Shown here: positions 8,118 to 13,755 of the stretch, in pieces | Position numbering within the stretch: position 1 is the first letter of the stretch | Layout: every line of letters starts with the position of its first letter | Notes under the pieces: model-generated | Seen by the model: only the letters and a program-made list of their open reading frames with translations | Databases searched by the model: none | Told to the model about the DNA's origin: nothing | Made by a program: the position numbers and the translations under genes | Source of the DNA: an uncultured Campylobacter sp. | GTDB lineage: Bacteria; Campylobacterota; Campylobacteria; Campylobacterales; Campylobacteraceae | NCBI RefSeq assembly: GCF_938018145.1 | Contig: NZ_CALIII010000258.1 | Coordinates: 1 to 15,416 of the forward strand | Reading direction: 5' to 3' | Length of the DNA stretch: 15,416 bases

Positions 8118-8491
8118 TTGCCGCTGCGGCGCTTCTTTACAGCTCGGAGGAGTTTATCCTCTGGGCCAAAATCTCCACTAAAAATCACACCGTCGTTTAC
8201 GACGATATCGCGCTTTCAAAAGCAATGGTTCTAAGCGAGCTAGAGTATGAGTATCTATGCGAAATAGACGCTTCCAAGCAGCCCGCGCAAAGCTCGCTAG
8301 AGTTTTTAAATTTACATAAAAACGAGCTTTTCGAGTGCTTTTTGCCTTACAAATTTAAGGTCGAAGATCGCTTCGTCCAACGCAACAAAAATATGAACTC
8401 CGCAACCGACCTCACGCTGTTTCCCGTGCGTTTTACGGTGAAATTTAAGCCCTCTTCGGCTATCATAAGCGTATTTAAAAACAAAGAGTAA
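8093..8491 (+). CDS. flgQ: Flagellar motility protein FlgQ
   Basis: 132 residues from GTG 8093, which lies inside the end of flgP (25-base overlap), suggesting coupled translation. This start gives a signal-peptide-like N-terminus, MARNFCLLIAAAALLYSS, and no better start with a ribosome-binding site is visible. The next possible starts would destroy this signal. The mature part has no catalytic motif that I recognise. It contains two cysteines (C57 and C82 by this start). In C. jejuni, FlgQ is encoded right after FlgP and is needed for motility, apparently by keeping FlgP stable. The name rests mainly on synteny plus a secreted small-protein profile, since the sequence itself is poorly conserved. 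flgR follows after a 3-base gap. Confidence 0.72.
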   Translation: MARNFCLLIAAAALLYSSEEFILWAKISTKNHTVVYDDIALSKAMVLSELEYEYLCEIDASKQPAQSSLEFLNLHKNELFECFLPYKFKVEDRFVQRNKNMNSATDLTLFPVRFTVKFKPSSAIISVFKNKE

Positions 8492-8494
8492 AAG

Positions 8495-9664
8495 ATGAAT
8501 ATCGTAATAGTAGAAGACGACATAAATATGCGCAAGTCCCTAGAGATCGCGCTTGGCGAATACGACGATCTAAAAATCAAAAGCTATAAAAGCGCGGTCG
8601 AGGCGCTTAAAAAAATGGGCGAGGACGTCGATCTCATCATCACCGACATCAACATGCCTCAGATGGACGGACTGGAGTTCATCAAGCGCCTGGAGGGCAA
8701 ATTTGACGTCATCATAATGACTGGCAACGCGACGCTAAACAAAGCCATCGAGAGCGTGCGCCTTGGCGTCAAGGATTTTCTAACGAAGCCATTTGACGCG
8801 CAAACGCTGTATGAGGCGATAAAAAGGGTCGAAATTTTACGCCGTAAACTACCAGCTGCGAGCCTAAAAGCCGCGCAAAGCGGGTCAAATTTACAGGCTG
8901 ATTCGACCGATTTCGTCGCTAGCTCGCCCGCGCTTGCTAATGCGCTAAATTTAGCCTCGCGCGTCGCAAAAACGGACGCTTCGGCGATGTTAATGGGCGA
9001 GAGCGGCGTGGGCAAGGAGCTGTTTGCTAAATTTATCCACAAAAACTCGCCGCGCAAGGACGGTCCGTTTATCGCGATAAACATGGCCGCGATCCCAGAA
9101 AATTTGATAGAAAGCGAGCTTTTCGGCTTTGAAAAGGGCGCATTTACCGACGCTTCGGCGATGAAAAAGGGGCAGTTCGAGCTAGCAAGCGGCGGCACGC
9201 TGTTTTTAGACGAGATCGGCGAGATGCCGCTAAATCTACAGCCAAAGCTCCTGCGCGCGATCCAGGAGCGCGAGATCACGCGTCTTGGCGCCACAAAAAG
9301 CGTCAAGATCGATGTCCGTATCATATCCGCCACGAATGCGAACCTGCCTGCGATGATCAGCGAGGGTAAATTTAGAGAGGATCTGTTTTACCGCCTAAAC
9401 ACCGTGCCAGTCGCCATCCCGCCGCTAAGAGAGCGCAAAGAGGAGATCTTACCTATCGCCGAACGATTTTTGAAACAAAGCTGCGAGGAGTTTAGCCTCG
9501 GCGCAAAAAGCTTTTCCGAAGCGGCTGTAAAGGAGCTAGAAAACTACGATTTTCCGGGTAATATCCGCGAGCTAATCTCCGTCGTGCAGCGAGCGGCGAT
9601 ACTTAGCGAAGGCGAGGAAATACAACCGGGCGATCTTTTTTTGCAGGCTCGCAGCAGAAAATAG
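8495..9664 (+). CDS. flgR: FlgR, NtrC-family sigma-54 activator lacking a DNA-binding domain
   Basis: 389 residues. Receiver domain (1-115) with acidic pocket E7/D8/D9, phosphoacceptor Asp51, Thr76 and Lys98. AAA+ sigma-54 interaction domain (about 140-375) with Walker A GESGVGKE (168-175), loop GAFTDA (215-220, canonical GAFTGA), Walker B GGTLFLDE (233-240), FREDLFYRLN (293-302) and FPGNIREL (353-360). The chain ends about 20 residues later (EEIQPGDLFLQARSRK). The Fis-type helix-turn-helix usual in NtrC is missing. H. pylori FlgR has the same shape. FlgR is phosphorylated by FlgS and drives RpoN-dependent rod and hook genes. A run of seven A (8609-8615) and seven T (9636-9642) lie inside the gene. 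No alternative frame past the stop encodes a helix-turn-helix. Confidence 0.93.
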   Translation: MNIVIVEDDINMRKSLEIALGEYDDLKIKSYKSAVEALKKMGEDVDLIITDINMPQMDGLEFIKRLEGKFDVIIMTGNATLNKAIESVRLGVKDFLTKPFDAQTLYEAIKRVEILRRKLPAASLKAAQSGSNLQADSTDFVASSPALANALNLASRVAKTDASAMLMGESGVGKELFAKFIHKNSPRKDGPFIAINMAAIPENLIESELFGFEKGAFTDASAMKKGQFELASGGTLFLDEIGEMPLNLQPKLLRAIQEREITRLGATKSVKIDVRIISATNANLPAMISEGKFREDLFYRLNTVPVAIPPLRERKEEILPIAERFLKQSCEEFSLGAKSFSEAAVKELENYDFPGNIRELISVVQRAAILSEGEEIQPGDLFLQARSRK

Positions 9665-9678
9665 CTTAAATTTAAGCT
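9663..9678. repeat. 16-bp perfect palindrome over the flgR stop
   Basis: AGCTTAAATTTAAGCT is a perfect palindrome centred on AAATTT, overlapping the TAG stop of flgR. As RNA it could form only a six-pair stem with an AATT loop, so it is a weak terminator candidate at best. Confidence 0.5.
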
Positions 9679-10015
9679 TTACGCGAGTAAAATAAGCAAA
9701 ATTTTAGTTTAAATTTAGCCGGCCGAGACGGCGACGCTGAAAATGCGACGTACGACTCGTCAAATTTGGGCGGTAAATTTGAATATAAAAGAAGTTAAAT
9801 TTGACCGCAAGGTCCGATCAAATTTAAAATTTGGACGCAAATTTAGCAAAAACGTGCGCATGCGATTTCCTGTCAAAAAATCAATCAACTTTTTGATTTG
9901 CGTCTGATTGCGACGAGGCTACGTTGCTAGGAGTGCGGGATCCAACCGATATGGTTGATCGCAGGGCGGCTTTGCCGACCAAGAAGTAAAAACAAAAACC
10001 AAAAAAGGAGCCAAA
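9665..10015. other. 351-base spacer between flgR and asd
   Basis: No supportable gene. The left part holds nine AAATTT words and one TATAAA (9784-9789) that could be a distant -10 box. The right part, 9900-9990, is GC-richer and can fold: an imperfect stem built on CAACC/GGTTG near 9943-9959, and CGGC-TTT-GCCG at 9967-9977. An AT-only stem TCAAAAA/TTTTTGA lies at 9873-9896. If transcription started near 9795, asd would have a leader of about 220 bases. No known lysine or methionine riboswitch pattern was recognised. Confidence 0.5.
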
Positions 10016-11041
10016 ATGAGAAAATTTAACGTTGCCGTCGTAGGCGCGACGGGCGCAGTCGGAGAGGAGCTTTTCCGCGTTATGGAGGAGGTGGATTTCC
10101 CGGTGGGCGAGCTGCTACCGCTAGCAAGCGCGAAAAGCGCAGGTACCCAAATAGAGTTTAAAGGCAAAAACCACAAAGTCGTGGAGCTCACCGAGACGGT
10201 TTTTGACGAGCATGAGATCGACATAGCGTTTTTTAGCGCGGGCGGATCGGTATCAGAAAAATACGCCAAATTTGCAGCCGCCAGCGGCGCCGTCGTCATC
10301 GACAACACCAGCCACTTTAGGATGGACGCGGACGTGCCTCTAGTCGTGCCCGAGTGCAACCCGCAGGACATCGCGCAGTGGAAAACCCGCGGCATCATCG
10401 CCAATCCAAACTGCTCGACCATCCAAATGGTGCAAATTTTAAAACCGCTAGACGACGCGTACGGCATCAACCGCGTGGACGTCTCGACCTATCAGGCGGC
10501 TTCGGGTGCTGGTAAAGAGGGTATGGAGGAGCTAGTCACGCAGCTACAAAAGTTTTTCGAGTTTAAGCTTGATGAGTGCGAACCGAAGGTCTTTGCCCAC
10601 CAGCTAGCGTTTAACGTCATCCCGCACATCGACGTGTTTTTGGACAACGACTACACAAAAGAGGAGATGAAAATGGTCAATGAGACCCAAAAAATCCTCC
10701 ACAAAAATATGGAAGTGAGCGCGACCTGCGTGCGCGTGCCGGTGCTTCGCAGCCACTCTGAGGCTATCACGATTCATTTTGATAGAGATGTGGACGCCGC
10801 GGCCGCTCGCGAAGTCCTGCGCAAAGCGCCTAGCATCGTGGTCGTGGACGAGCCCGCCGCGAAAAAATACCCGATGCCAAGCATCTCAAGCGACACCAAC
10901 GAGACCTACGTCGGACGCATCCGCACGGATAACTACCGCAAAAACGTCCTGCATCTATGGTGCAGCGCCGACCAGATCCGCGTGGGAGCGGCGACCAATG
11001 CCGTAAGAATCGCGCAAAAATGGATAGAGATGCAGGAATAG
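10016..11041 (+). CDS. asd: Aspartate-semialdehyde dehydrogenase
   Basis: 341 residues, the normal length for the non-enteric type of this enzyme. It reduces aspartyl phosphate to aspartate semialdehyde with NADPH, the branch point to lysine, diaminopimelate, threonine and methionine. Visible landmarks: dinucleotide loop GATGAVG (10-16), active-site Cys133 in NPNCSTIQ, SGAGKEG (163-169), and RVPVLRSHSEA with catalytic His247. ATG 10016 follows a strong AAGGAG at 10005-10010. In C. jejuni asd also follows flgR, but here a 351-base spacer separates them, so asd probably has its own promoter. The protein is complete and unremarkable. Confidence 0.97.
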   Translation: MRKFNVAVVGATGAVGEELFRVMEEVDFPVGELLPLASAKSAGTQIEFKGKNHKVVELTETVFDEHEIDIAFFSAGGSVSEKYAKFAAASGAVVIDNTSHFRMDADVPLVVPECNPQDIAQWKTRGIIANPNCSTIQMVQILKPLDDAYGINRVDVSTYQAASGAGKEGMEELVTQLQKFFEFKLDECEPKVFAHQLAFNVIPHIDVFLDNDYTKEEMKMVNETQKILHKNMEVSATCVRVPVLRSHSEAITIHFDRDVDAAAAREVLRKAPSIVVVDEPAAKKYPMPSISSDTNETYVGRIRTDNYRKNVLHLWCSADQIRVGAATNAVRIAQKWIEMQE

Positions 11042-11161
11042 CCCGCCCGCGTTTTTTAAATTTGCCGAATTTGTGCTTTTATTTGGCGTAAATTCGGCTA
11101 AAATTTGATTATCTTAAAATATAAAATCGAGTTTTTCCGATACGAATTTTCTACTAGCTTT

Positions 11162-11199
11162 TTAAATTTGACGCTTAAATTTACCAGCATCTTTACGGC
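11162..11199 (+). repeat. Shared intergenic modules, copy 1 (partner at 12268-12347)
   Basis: TTAAATTTGACGCTTAAA (11162-11179) is identical to 12330-12347. TTACCAGCATCTTTACGGC (11181-11199) matches 12268-12286 with one difference. The two modules are adjacent here but separated and in reversed order in the other spacer. Confidence 0.65.
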
Positions 11200-11401
11200 G
11201 CAAATCGCCGCAAGCAAACAGTACCGTCAAATTTACGCAATCAAATTTAATAAACTCAAATTTGACTCGCCCGTCAATCCGCCGCGGCTCGCCAAAAAGA
11301 GCTTTGCAAACCGCGCGAAACTCAAATTTAACCCCGCCAGATAACAACCCAAGCCTCACGCGCCGACTCTAATCCACGCCCTAGCTTTAAGGAAAATATT
11401 A

Positions 11402-11407
11402 TAAAAT
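11402..11407 (+). promoter_or_regulatory. Candidate sigma-70 -10 box for the YqhA-like gene
   Basis: TATAAAAT (11400-11407) lies about 30 bases before the ATG at 11438, and AAAGGAAA (11427-11434) is the ribosome-binding site. Confidence 0.55.
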
Positions 11408-11437
11408 ACGCGTTTTATTTTTAAACAAAGGAAATTA

Positions 11438-11941
11438 ATGCGTAAAGCTTTTGAAAAAATCCTGCTCTTTAGCAACAACTTCACGCTCCTGCCCGTGGTC
11501 TTTGGCTTGCTTGGCGCGATCGTGCTTTTCGTCATCGCCAGCTACGACGTGGGCAAGGTTTTCGTCGCCGTTTATCACTACTTTTTCGGCGATTTTCACC
11601 CGGAGAACTTCCACTCCGACGTCGTCGGCGAGATCGTGGGCGCGATCGACCTCTACCTCATGGCGCTCGTGCTTTACATCTTTAGCTTCGGCATTTACGA
11701 GCTGTTTATCTCCGAGATCGAGGAGCTTAAGAAGTCCAAGCAGAGCAAAGTCCTCGAGGTGCACTCGCTCGACGAGCTCAAGGATAAACTGGGCAAAGTC
11801 ATCATCATGGTGCTTATCGTTAACTTTTTCCAGCGCGTTTTGCACGCAAATTTCACCACTCCGCTTGAGATGACCTATCTCGCGGCCTCGATTTTGGCGC
11901 TTTGTTTGGGACTTTATTTCCTGCACAAAGGCGAACACTGA
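11438..11941 (+). CDS. YqhA/UPF0114 family inner-membrane protein
   Basis: 167 residues, typical of the YqhA (UPF0114) family, whose biochemical role is unknown. The family pattern is visible: an N-terminal SNNFTLLPVVFGLL segment, a VGAIDLYLMALVLYIFSFGIYELF helix, and an FQRVL stretch near the C-terminal helices. Four membrane segments are likely at about 17-35, 64-88, 118-134 and 144-163. A charged cytoplasmic stretch lies between the second and third (IEELKKSKQSKVLEV). It starts at ATG 11438 behind AAAGGAAA and ends at a strong terminator, so it is probably transcribed alone. It converges with prs. A 183-residue frame on the opposite strand (11435-11986) mirrors this gene and is an artefact. 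Confidence 0.85.
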   Translation: MRKAFEKILLFSNNFTLLPVVFGLLGAIVLFVIASYDVGKVFVAVYHYFFGDFHPENFHSDVVGEIVGAIDLYLMALVLYIFSFGIYELFISEIEELKKSKQSKVLEVHSLDELKDKLGKVIIMVLIVNFFQRVLHANFTTPLEMTYLAASILALCLGLYFLHKGEH

Positions 11942-11949
11942 GGCTTTTT

Positions 11950-11977
11950 GCGAGCCTGGATTCGGGCTCGCTTTTTT
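11950..11977 (+). terminator. Strong rho-independent terminator of the YqhA-like gene
   Basis: GCGAGCCTG pairs with CGGGCTCGC (nine pairs, one G-U) around a GATT loop, followed directly by TTTTTT at 11972-11977. It starts 9 bases after the stop codon. Confidence 0.92.
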
Positions 11978-12179
11978 AAATTTCACTTCAAATTTTACCG
12001 CTTTGCTATATGTGAATAACTTTTAAATTTCGCCTTTATCATTAAGTTTTATTTCAAAATTTTGCCAAATTTAAAGCTATATAAATTTAAGTTCTATTTT
12101 AGCGACAAATGCCGATTTTATGGGCTTTTGGGATTAAATTTAAGATTACAAAATTAACCAAAATAATATAAATTATTTC

Positions 12180-12211
12180 ACTTTTCACTCCGTGAAAAAA
12201 ACGTGAAAAGT
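12180..12211. repeat. Nested inverted repeat CTTTTCAC ... GTGAAAAG
   Basis: ACTTTTCAC (12180-12188) is the exact reverse complement of GTGAAAAGT (12203-12211). A competing hairpin TTCAC-TCC-GTGAA occupies 12184-12196. CGTGAAAA occurs twice, 11 bases apart (12191 and 12202). It could be a protein-binding site or an RNA structure. No known operator was recognised. Confidence 0.5.
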
Positions 12212-12267
12212 TACGTTTAATTTCGGTCTTTTTTGAGCAAATTTTACGCAGCCAAATTTGTGCGGCA

Positions 12268-12347
12268 TTACCCGCATCTTTACGGCATAAACCAAAACTG
12301 ATTTGAATTTTCGGGTTGTAAATCGGGAGTTAAATTTGACGCTTAAA
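12268..12347 (+). repeat. Shared intergenic modules, copy 2 (partner at 11162-11199)
   Basis: TTACCCGCATCTTTACGGC (12268-12286) and TTAAATTTGACGCTTAAA (12330-12347) match the two adjacent modules in the asd-YqhA spacer, here in reverse order and separated by 43 bases. Confidence 0.65.
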
Positions 12348-12362
12348 GATAGGTATAAATTT

Positions 12363-12393
12363 AAAAACGGCGCAGACTCGTCGCATGCGCCGT
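12363..12393 (-). terminator. prs: Rho-independent terminator of prs
   Basis: ACGGCGCA (12367-12374) pairs with TGCGCCGT (12386-12393), eight perfect pairs around an 11-base loop. Read on the minus strand the stem is followed by TTTT (12366-12363). The plus strand has no T-run, so it works for prs only. It begins about 48 bases after the prs stop. Confidence 0.82.
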
Positions 12394-12440
12394 CAAGGGG
12401 TAAATTTAATCAAAACCGGCGAACATAGAGCCGCCAATAA

Positions 12441-13370
12441 TCAGTCAAATAGCGAATTTACACTTTCGTTATGATACACGCGTCTGATCACTTCGCCAAA
12501 AATCGGAGCAACGCTTAGCACTTTTATCTTTTCGTTTTCCTCGCGAAGCGGTATCGTGTCGGTCACTACTAGCTCGTCTAGCGCGCTATCTGCGAGGTTT
12601 TCGTATGCTTTGCCAGAGAGTACCGCATGCGTGCAGCACGCCATCACCGAGGTTGCGCCGCGCTCTTTAAAGACCTTTGCCGCCTTTACTATCGTGCCGC
12701 CCGTATCGATCATATCATCGACCAAGATCACGTCCTTGCCCGCCACGTCGCCGATTACGTTCATTACTTCGCTTTCGTTGGCTTTTTCGCGGCGTTTATC
12801 GACGATGACGATGTCGAGATTTAGGGCTTTTGCGACGCTTCTAGCGCGCGCGACGCCGCCGATATCGGGGCTAGCGATGATAGGATTTTTGAGATTTTTG
12901 TTTTTGATGTGGTCGTTAAAGATGATCGAGCCGTAGAGGTTATCGACCGGGATGTCGAAAAAGCCCTGAATTTGGCCCGCATGAAGGTCGATCGTGACGA
13001 CGCGGTCGATGCCTGCCGTTTGCATCATGTTTGCCACGAGCTTTGCCGTAATAGGCACGCGAGGAGCGGCTTTGCGGTCTTGGCGCGCGTAGCCGAAATA
13101 CGGCACCACCGCCGTTATCGAGCTAGCCGAGCTGCGCTTAAGCGCGTCGGTTAGGATCAAAAGCTCCATCAAATTTACGTTTGCGGGCGCGCAGGTAGGC
13201 TGGACGATGAAAATATCCTTGCCGCGCACGCTCTCGCCGATCTGCACGCTGATCTCGCCGTCGCTAAAGCGCTTGATCGTAGCTTCGCTAAGCGGAAGCG
13301 ATAAATAGTGCGAAATTTTCTTTGAAAATGCCGGATTTGCGGTGCCCGAAAAGATTTTGTAACCTCTCAT
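12441..13370 (-). CDS. prs: Ribose-phosphate pyrophosphokinase (PRPP synthetase)
   Basis: 309 residues, the usual class I length. It makes PRPP from ribose 5-phosphate and ATP for nucleotide, histidine and tryptophan synthesis. Landmarks: FSDGEISVQI near the N-terminus, the ATP-site RQDRK (96-100), DLHAGQIQGFF with His130, the flexible-loop KRR (192-194), and the PRPP loop VDDMIDTGGTI (217-227). The ATG at 13370 is preceded on its strand by an AAAGG ribosome-binding site and a TAAAAT box about 30 bases upstream, so prs has its own promoter. It converges with the YqhA-like gene. Nothing is missing or shifted. Confidence 0.97.
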   Translation of the reverse strand: MRGYKIFSGTANPAFSKKISHYLSLPLSEATIKRFSDGEISVQIGESVRGKDIFIVQPTCAPANVNLMELLILTDALKRSSASSITAVVPYFGYARQDRKAAPRVPITAKLVANMMQTAGIDRVVTIDLHAGQIQGFFDIPVDNLYGSIIFNDHIKNKNLKNPIIASPDIGGVARARSVAKALNLDIVIVDKRREKANESEVMNVIGDVAGKDVILVDDMIDTGGTIVKAAKVFKERGATSVMACCTHAVLSGKAYENLADSALDELVVTDTIPLREENEKIKVLSVAPIFGEVIRRVYHNESVNSLFD

Positions 13371-13400
13371 AACGATTAACCTTTATAAAATTTTTATCTA

Positions 13401-13406
13401 ATTTTA
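13401..13406 (-). promoter_or_regulatory. prs: Candidate sigma-70 -10 box for prs
   Basis: On the minus strand GGTAAAAT places TAAAAT at 13406-13401, about 30 bases before the prs ATG. Confidence 0.5.
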
Positions 13407-13621
13407 CCGAACTAAAACTTAAATTCGTAGATTTTTGCGGATAAATTTTATCTTTTGTCGGCTCAAATTTCAGTTTTTGGCGCGCTAACTCGGGCTGCCG
13501 ACGAAATAATCTTTTTAAAAATTTTGCAGCCCCGACTGCCGTGGCGGAGCTATTTTTGAGTCAAATTTTATCTCTAGCTTTAAAATATTGCAAATTTATC
13601 TCGTGTTAAATTTGAGGAGGC

Positions 13622-13677
13622 CAAATTTAGCATTTTCGCGGTGCGGGTCTCGGTGCGTCAAATTTACAAATTTAACC
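13622..13677 (+). repeat. 56-bp dispersed intergenic repeat, copy B (inverted relative to copy A)
   Basis: Matches the reverse complement of 2715-2770 at 51 of 56 positions without gaps, with a 21-base identical core at 13630-13650. The five differences fall outside that core. The right half is made of GTCAAATTT and CAAATTT boxes. The short word AAATTTAGCATTTT at its start (13623-13636) also occurs at 4775-4788, in the comF-gyrA spacer. Confidence 0.75.
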
Positions 13678-13708
13678 CTAAAAATCCTTTGTCGCAAGCA
13701 AGGCGAAC

Positions 13709-13744
13709 AAAAATGTGCGGGCACGAATAAAATAAACACCCGCA
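13709..13744 (-). terminator. Possible terminator of the DUF748 gene
   Basis: TGCGGG (13716-13721) pairs with CCCGCA (13739-13744) around a 17-base loop. On the minus strand TTTTT (13713-13709) follows two bases after the stem. It lies 12 bases past the stop codon. The short stem and long loop make it weak. Confidence 0.5.
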
Positions 13745-13755
13745 ACCATACAAAT

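Larger units (their letters stand above)
11042..11437. other. 396-base spacer between asd and the YqhA-like gene, rich in repeated modules
   Basis: No supportable gene. It contains a perfect 9-bp inverted repeat GCCGAATTT/AAATTCGGC (11064-11072, 11090-11098), a possible hairpin after asd without a U-run. It also has eight AAATTT words and several modules repeated elsewhere in the window: 11162-11179, 11181-11199, 11239-11254 and 11257-11272. The right end holds the promoter of the next gene. Open frames here (for example 11105-11344) lack ribosome-binding sites and are rich in Lys-Phe codons created by AAATTT. Confidence 0.6.
11978..12362. other. Non-coding spacer between convergent genes, with palindromes
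   Basis: No supportable gene in about 385 bases between the two facing terminators. It holds about a dozen AAATTT words. AAATAAT/ATTATTT (12161-12178) is followed at once by ACTTTTCAC/GTGAAAAGT (12180-12211), the latter containing a nested TTCAC-TCC-GTGAA hairpin (12184-12196). It also holds shared modules at 12268-12286 and 12330-12347. Because both flanking genes end here, neither needs a promoter in this stretch. Confidence 0.6.
13371..13755. other. 385-base spacer between the DUF748 gene and prs
   Basis: No supportable gene. The left end carries the prs promoter, the right end the terminator of the DUF748 gene, and between them lies copy B of the 56-bp repeat. CGGGCTGC (13491-13498) can pair with GCAGCCCCG (13526-13534, one bulged C), a long-loop hairpin of unknown meaning. 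About eleven AAATTT words are present. An open frame at 13588-13785 runs through the repeat and into the opposite gene and is not credible. Confidence 0.6.

Noticed and set aside
8659..9333. 224-codon open frame on the minus strand opposite flgR
   Set aside because: Serine- and arginine-rich mirror of a well-supported gene. No start signal or family features.
9933..9989. 18-codon GTG-started frame before asd, considered as an attenuator leader peptide
   Set aside because: Only two lysines and no run of Lys, Thr or Met codons. No terminator/antiterminator pair follows it.
11105..11344. 79-codon open frame with TTG start in the asd-YqhA spacer
   Set aside because: No ribosome-binding site, Lys-Phe-rich composition produced by AAATTT words, and it runs through repeated modules also found in other spacers.
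11435..11986. 183-codon minus-strand open frame opposite the YqhA-like gene
   Set aside because: The plus-strand gene has a family match, promoter, ribosome-binding site and terminator. The minus frame starts inside that terminator region and is charge-rich without domains.
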